In this document: positions 35,690-40,907 of the stretch, piece after piece
Layout: the number at the start of each line of letters is the position of its first letter
How positions within the stretch are numbered: the first letter of the stretch is position 1
Source of the DNA: Penium margaritaceum
Taxonomy: Eukaryota; Streptophyta; Zygnematophyceae; Desmidiales; Peniaceae
Length of the DNA: 40,907 nt
Assembly: GCA_023375785.1 (NCBI GenBank)
Contig: SZWC01023161.1
Coordinates: 1 to 40,907 of the forward strand
Direction of reading: 5' to 3'
Notes under the pieces: generated by a model
The model's database searches: none
What the model was told of the DNA's origin: nothing
What the model saw: only the letters and a program-made list of their open reading frames with translations
Translations under genes and position numbers: made by a program

Positions 35690-37012
35690 GCAAGCCGTTT
35701 GCACCACTCCGCAAGCCGTTTGCACCACTCCGCAAGCCGTTTGCACCACTCCGCAAGCCGTTTGCACCACTCCGCAAGCCGTTTGCACCACTCCGCAAGC
35801 CGTTTGCACCACTCCGCAAGCCGTTTGCACCACTCCGCAAGCCGTTTGCACCACTCCGCAAGCCGTTTGCACCACTCCGCAAGCCGTTTGCACCACTCCG
35901 CAAGCCGTTTGCACCACTCCGCAAGCCGTTTGCACCACTCCGCAAGCCGTTTGCACCACTCCGCAAGCCGTTTGCACCACTCCGCAAGCCGTTTGCACCA
36001 CTCCGCAAGCCGTTTGCACCACTCCGCAAGCCGTTTGCACCACTCCGCAAGCCGTTTGCACCACTCCGCAAGCCGTTTGCACCACTCCGCAAGCCGTTTG
36101 CACCACTCCGCAAGCCGTTTGCACCACTCCGCAAGCCGTTTGCACCACTCCGCAAGCCGTTTGCACCACTCCGCAAGCCGTTTGCACCACTCCGCAAGCC
36201 GTTTGCACCACTCCGCAAGCCGTTTGCACCACTCCGCAAGCCGTTTGCACCACTCCGCAAGCCGTTTGCACCACTCCGCAAGCCGTTTGCACCACTCCGC
36301 AAGCCGTTTGCACCACTCCGCAAGCCGTTTGCACCACTCCGCAAGCCGTTTGCACCACTCCGCAAGCCGTTTGCACCACTCCGCAAGCCGTTTGCACCAC
36401 TCCGCAAGCCGTTTGCACCACTCCGCAAGCCGTTTGCACCACTCCGCAAGCCGTTTGCACCACTCCGCAAGCCGTTTGCACCACTCCGCAAGCCGTTTGC
36501 ACCACTCCGCAAGCCGTTTGCACCACTCCGCAAGCCGTTTGCACCACTCCGCAAGCCGTTTGCACCACTCCGCAAGCCGTTTGCACCACTCCGCAAGCCG
36601 TTTGCACCACTCCGCAAGCCGTTTGCACCACTCCGCAAGCCGTTTGCACCACTCCGCAAGCCGTTTGCACCACTCCGCAAGCCGTTTGCACCACTCCGCA
36701 AGCCGTTTGCACCACTCCGCAAGCCGTTTGCACCACTCCGCAAGCCGTTTGCACCACTCCGCAAGCCGTTTGCACCACTCCGCAAGCCGTTTGCACCACT
36801 CCGCAAGCCGTTTGCACCACTCCGCAAGCCGTTTGCACCACTCCGCAAGCCGTTTGCACCACTCCGCAAGCCGTTTGCACCACTCCGCAAGCCGTTTGCA
36901 CCACTCCGCAAGCCGTTTGCACCACTCCGCAAGCCGTTTGCACCACTCCGCAAGCCGTTTGCACCACTCCGCAAGCCGTTTGCACCACTCCGCAAGCCGT
37001 TTGCACCACTCC
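35690..37012 (+). repeat. Homogeneous 21-bp array, 63 identical monomers of the GCAAGCCG variant
   Basis: GCAAGCCGTTTGCACCACTC plus one C repeats every 21 bp, with the first copy at 35690 and the last at 36992. I saw no variant copies. One monomer variant has been amplified alone. The related AAGCCG variant also occurs inside the 147-bp array at 13864-15278. Confidence 0.96.
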
Positions 37013-37768
37013 GCAACCAGTTCGCACCACTCCGCAACCTGTTCTCACCACTCCGCAACCAGTTCGCACCACTCCACAACCAGTTCCCACCACTCCGAAA
37101 CCAGTTCGCACCACACCAAAACCAGCTCCCACAACTCTACAACCAGTTCGCACCAATCCGCAACCAGATCGCACCACTCCGCAACCAGTTTACACCACTC
37201 CGAAACCAGTTTGCACCACTCTGCAACCGGTTCGCATCACTCCGCAACCAGTTGGCACCACTCCGCAACCAGTTTGCACCACTCCGCAAACAATTCGCAC
37301 CATTCCGCAACCAGTTCGCACCACTCCGCAACCAGTTTGCAGCACTCTGCAACTAGTTCACAGCACTCCGCAGCCAGTTTGCACAACTCTGCAACAAATT
37401 CGCACCACTCCGAAACAAGTTTGCACCACTCCGAAACCAGTTCGCACCACTCCGCAACCAGTTCACACTACTCCTCAACCAGTTCTCACCACTCCGCACC
37501 CCGTTCGCACCACTCCACGACCAGTTCCCACCACTCCTCAACCAGTTCGCACCACTCCCCAACCAGTTTGCACCACTCCGCAACGAGTTCGCACCACTCC
37601 GCAACCCGTTTGCACCACTCCGCAACCAGTTCACACCACTCCGCTACCAGTTCGCACCACTCCGCAAACCGTTCGCACCACTCCGCAACCAGTTCCTACC
37701 ACTCCGCAACCAGTTGGCACCATTCCGCAACCAGTTTGCACTACTCCGCAACCAGTTCGCACCACTCC
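37013..37768 (+). repeat. Diverged 21-bp satellite monomers
   Basis: This holds a fourth complete 18-monomer block, from GAAACC at 37097 to CTCAACC at 37474. It lies between the two homogeneous 21-bp arrays. Confidence 0.93.
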
Positions 37769-40309
37769 GCACCCAGTTCGCACCACTCCGCACCCAGTTC
37801 GCACCACTCCGCACCCAGTTCGCACCACTCCGCACCCAGTTCGCACCACTCCGCACCCAGTTCGCACCACTCCGCACCCAGTTCGCACCACTCCGCACCC
37901 AGTTCGCACCACTCCGCACCCAGTTCGCACCACTCCGCACCCAGTTCGCACCACTCCGCACCCAGTTCGCACCACTCCGCACCCAGTTCGCACCACTCCG
38001 CACCCAGTTCGCACCACTCCGCACCCAGTTCGCACCACTCCGCACCCAGTTCGCACCACTCCGCACCCAGTTCGCACCACTCCGCACCCAGTTCGCACCA
38101 CTCCGCACCCAGTTCGCACCACTCCGCACCCAGTTCGCACCACTCCGCACCCAGTTCGCACCACTCCGCACCCAGTTCGCACCACTCCGCACCCAGTTCG
38201 CACCACTCCGCACCCAGTTCGCACCACTCCGCACCCAGTTCGCACCACTCCGCACCCAGTTCGCACCACTCCGCACCCAGTTCGCACCACTCCGCACCCA
38301 GTTCGCACCACTCCGCACCCAGTTCGCACCACTCCGCACCCAGTTCGCACCACTCCGCACCCAGTTCGCACCACTCCGCACCCAGTTCGCACCACTCCGC
38401 ACCCAGTTCGCACCACTCCGCACCCAGTTCGCACCACTCCGCACCCAGTTCGCACCACTCCGCACCCAGTTCGCACCACTCCGCACCCAGTTCGCACCAC
38501 TCCGCACCCAGTTCGCACCACTCCGCACCCAGTTCGCACCACTCCGCACCCAGTTCGCACCACTCCGCACCCAGTTCGCACCACTCCGCACCCAGTTCGC
38601 ACCACTCCGCACCCAGTTCGCACCACTCCGCACCCAGTTCGCACCACTCCGCACCCAGTTCGCACCACTCCGCACCCAGTTCGCACCACTCCGCACCCAG
38701 TTCGCACCACTCCGCACCCAGTTCGCACCACTCCGCACCCAGTTCGCACCACTCCGCACCCAGTTCGCACCACTCCGCACCCAGTTCGCACCACTCCGCA
38801 CCCAGTTCGCACCACTCCGCACCCAGTTCGCACCACTCCGCACCCAGTTCGCACCACTCCGCACCCAGTTCGCACCACTCCGCACCCAGTTCGCACCACT
38901 CCGCACCCAGTTCGCACCACTCCGCACCCAGTTCGCACCACTCCGCACCCAGTTCGCACCACTCCGCACCCAGTTCGCACCACTCCGCACCCAGTTCGCA
39001 CCACTCCGCACCCAGTTCGCACCACTCCGCACCCAGTTCGCACCACTCCGCACCCAGTTCGCACCACTCCGCACCCAGTTCGCACCACTCCGCACCCAGT
39101 TCGCACCACTCCGCACCCAGTTCGCACCACTCCGCACCCAGTTCGCACCACTCCGCACCCAGTTCGCACCACTCCGCACCCAGTTCGCACCACTCCGCAC
39201 CCAGTTCGCACCACTCCGCACCCAGTTCGCACCACTCCGCACCCAGTTCGCACCACTCCGCACCCAGTTCGCACCACTCCGCACCCAGTTCGCACCACTC
39301 CGCACCCAGTTCGCACCACTCCGCACCCAGTTCGCACCACTCCGCACCCAGTTCGCACCACTCCGCACCCAGTTCGCACCACTCCGCACCCAGTTCGCAC
39401 CACTCCGCACCCAGTTCGCACCACTCCGCACCCAGTTCGCACCACTCCGCACCCAGTTCGCACCACTCCGCACCCAGTTCGCACCACTCCGCACCCAGTT
39501 CGCACCACTCCGCACCCAGTTCGCACCACTCCGCACCCAGTTCGCACCACTCCGCACCCAGTTCGCACCACTCCGCACCCAGTTCGCACCACTCCGCACC
39601 CAGTTCGCACCACTCCGCACCCAGTTCGCACCACTCCGCACCCAGTTCGCACCACTCCGCACCCAGTTCGCACCACTCCGCACCCAGTTCGCACCACTCC
39701 GCACCCAGTTCGCACCACTCCGCACCCAGTTCGCACCACTCCGCACCCAGTTCGCACCACTCCGCACCCAGTTCGCACCACTCCGCACCCAGTTCGCACC
39801 ACTCCGCACCCAGTTCGCACCACTCCGCACCCAGTTCGCACCACTCCGCACCCAGTTCGCACCACTCCGCACCCAGTTCGCACCACTCCGCACCCAGTTC
39901 GCACCACTCCGCACCCAGTTCGCACCACTCCGCACCCAGTTCGCACCACTCCGCACCCAGTTCGCACCACTCCGCACCCAGTTCGCACCACTCCGCACCC
40001 AGTTCGCACCACTCCGCACCCAGTTCGCACCACTCCGCACCCAGTTCGCACCACTCCGCACCCAGTTCGCACCACTCCGCACCCAGTTCGCACCACTCCG
40101 CACCCAGTTCGCACCACTCCGCACCCAGTTCGCACCACTCCGCACCCAGTTCGCACCACTCCGCACCCAGTTCGCACCACTCCGCACCCAGTTCGCACCA
40201 CTCCGCACCCAGTTCGCACCACTCCGCACCCAGTTCGCACCACTCCGCACCCAGTTCGCACCACTCCGCACCCAGTTCGCACCACTCCGCACCCAGTTCG
40301 CACCACTCC
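37769..40309 (+). repeat. Homogeneous 21-bp array, 121 identical monomers of the GCACCCAG variant
   Basis: GCACCCAGTTCGCACCACTC plus one C repeats every 21 bp from 37769 to 40289. It has the highest copy number in the window, and lines in the same phase are identical throughout. Translation gives an uninterrupted heptapeptide repeat in every frame, for example SHHSAPS on the plus strand. I do not read this as a gene, because the open frames follow from the unit itself. Confidence 0.96.
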
Positions 40310-40907
40310 ACAACCAGTTCGCACCACTCCGCAACCAGTTTGCACCACTCCGCAACCAGCTCGACCACTCTGCAACCAGTTCGCACCACTCCGGAACCAG
40401 TTCGCACCACTCTGCAACCACGTCACACCACTCCGTAACCAGTTTGCACCACTCTTCAACAAATGCGCACCACTCCATAACCAGTTTGCCCCACTCCGCA
40501 ACCAGTTCGCACTACTCCATTACCAGTTCGCACCACTCCTCAACCATTTCTCACCACTCCGCAACCCATTCGCACCAGTCCACAACCATTTCGCACCACT
40601 CCTCAACCAGTTCACACCACTCCGCAACCAGTTTGCAACACTCCGCAACCAGTTTGCACCACTCTGCAACCAATTTTCACCACTCCGCAACCAGTTCGCA
40701 ACTCTCTGCAACCAGTTTGCACCACTCCGCAACCAGTTTGCACAACTCCGCAACCTGTTCATACCACTCCGCAACCAGTTTGCACCACTCTACAACCAGT
40801 TTGCAGCACTTCACAACCAGTTCGCACCCCTCCGCAACCGGTTCGCACCACTCCACAACCAGTTCGCACCACTCCGCAACCAGTTCGCACCACTCCGCAA
40901 CCAGTTT
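40310..40907 (+). repeat. Diverged 21-bp satellite monomers running off the right edge
   Basis: The stretch from about 40437 to 40620 is a colinear copy of about 26030-26210. The stretch 40762-40868 is identical to 34989-35095. The array is not closed in this window. Confidence 0.93.

Noticed and set aside
37769..40309. Telomeric repeat
   Set aside because: The unit is 21 bp with no TTAGGG or TTTAGGG-like word, and diverged satellite continues on both sides.
35321..40438. A 1,705-codon plus-strand open frame of SHHSAPS-like heptapeptides, and similar giant frames elsewhere
   Set aside because: The satellite unit is stop-free in all six frames, overlapping frames are equally long on both strands, and out-of-register arrays break frame at each copy. 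There is no sign of selection for one frame.

Overview
This window looks like nuclear heterochromatin from a eukaryote with CpG methylation. It consists of long satellite arrays, several transposon remnants and no intact host gene. A plant or streptophyte alga is plausible, given a hAT-type miniature element, a possible Copia-type primer-binding site and strong CpG decay. The sequence alone does not name the species.

About 35 kb is one satellite family. Its unit is 21 bp, with the core GCACCACTCCGCAACC followed by AGTTC. From 1 to 6561 the G-rich strand of the unit is on top. From about 10231 to the end the C-rich strand is on top. The two opposed domains are separated by a divergent decamer array (6562-8521, unit about CTCCGTACAA) and a 1.7-kb non-satellite segment (8522-10230). 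That segment is rich in CCGCGG palindromes and may be a truncated LTR with a primer-binding site.

Inside the satellite, stretches of diverged monomers alternate with 12 nearly perfect local arrays. Their periods are 105, 62, 231, 147, 187, 104, 147, 63, 84, 273, 21 and 21 bp, in order. Nine are whole multiples of 21. Three (62, 104, 187) are one or two bases short of a multiple because the amplified segment carried small deletions. Copy number falls as period rises, so most arrays are about 0.9-3.4 kb long whatever their unit. The diverged stretches are related to each other: an 18-monomer (378-bp) block recurs at least four times, and other blocks recur two or three times. This suggests older segmental duplication of diverged DNA, then independent local amplification of a different segment in each copy.

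Three transposon remnants interrupt the right domain. A 327-bp hAT-like miniature element (27208-27534) has 14-bp inverted ends and an 8-bp target duplication, and removing it restores the satellite register exactly. A truncated element (30530-31935) carries the C-terminal part of a possible transposase-like protein with an acidic tail. A 416-bp element (31965-32380) shares its end sequence and CATCGATG subterminal motifs.

The satellite unit has no stop codon in any of its six frames. The very long open frames, up to about 1,700 codons, are therefore a by-product of the repeat, and I annotate none as a protein-coding gene.
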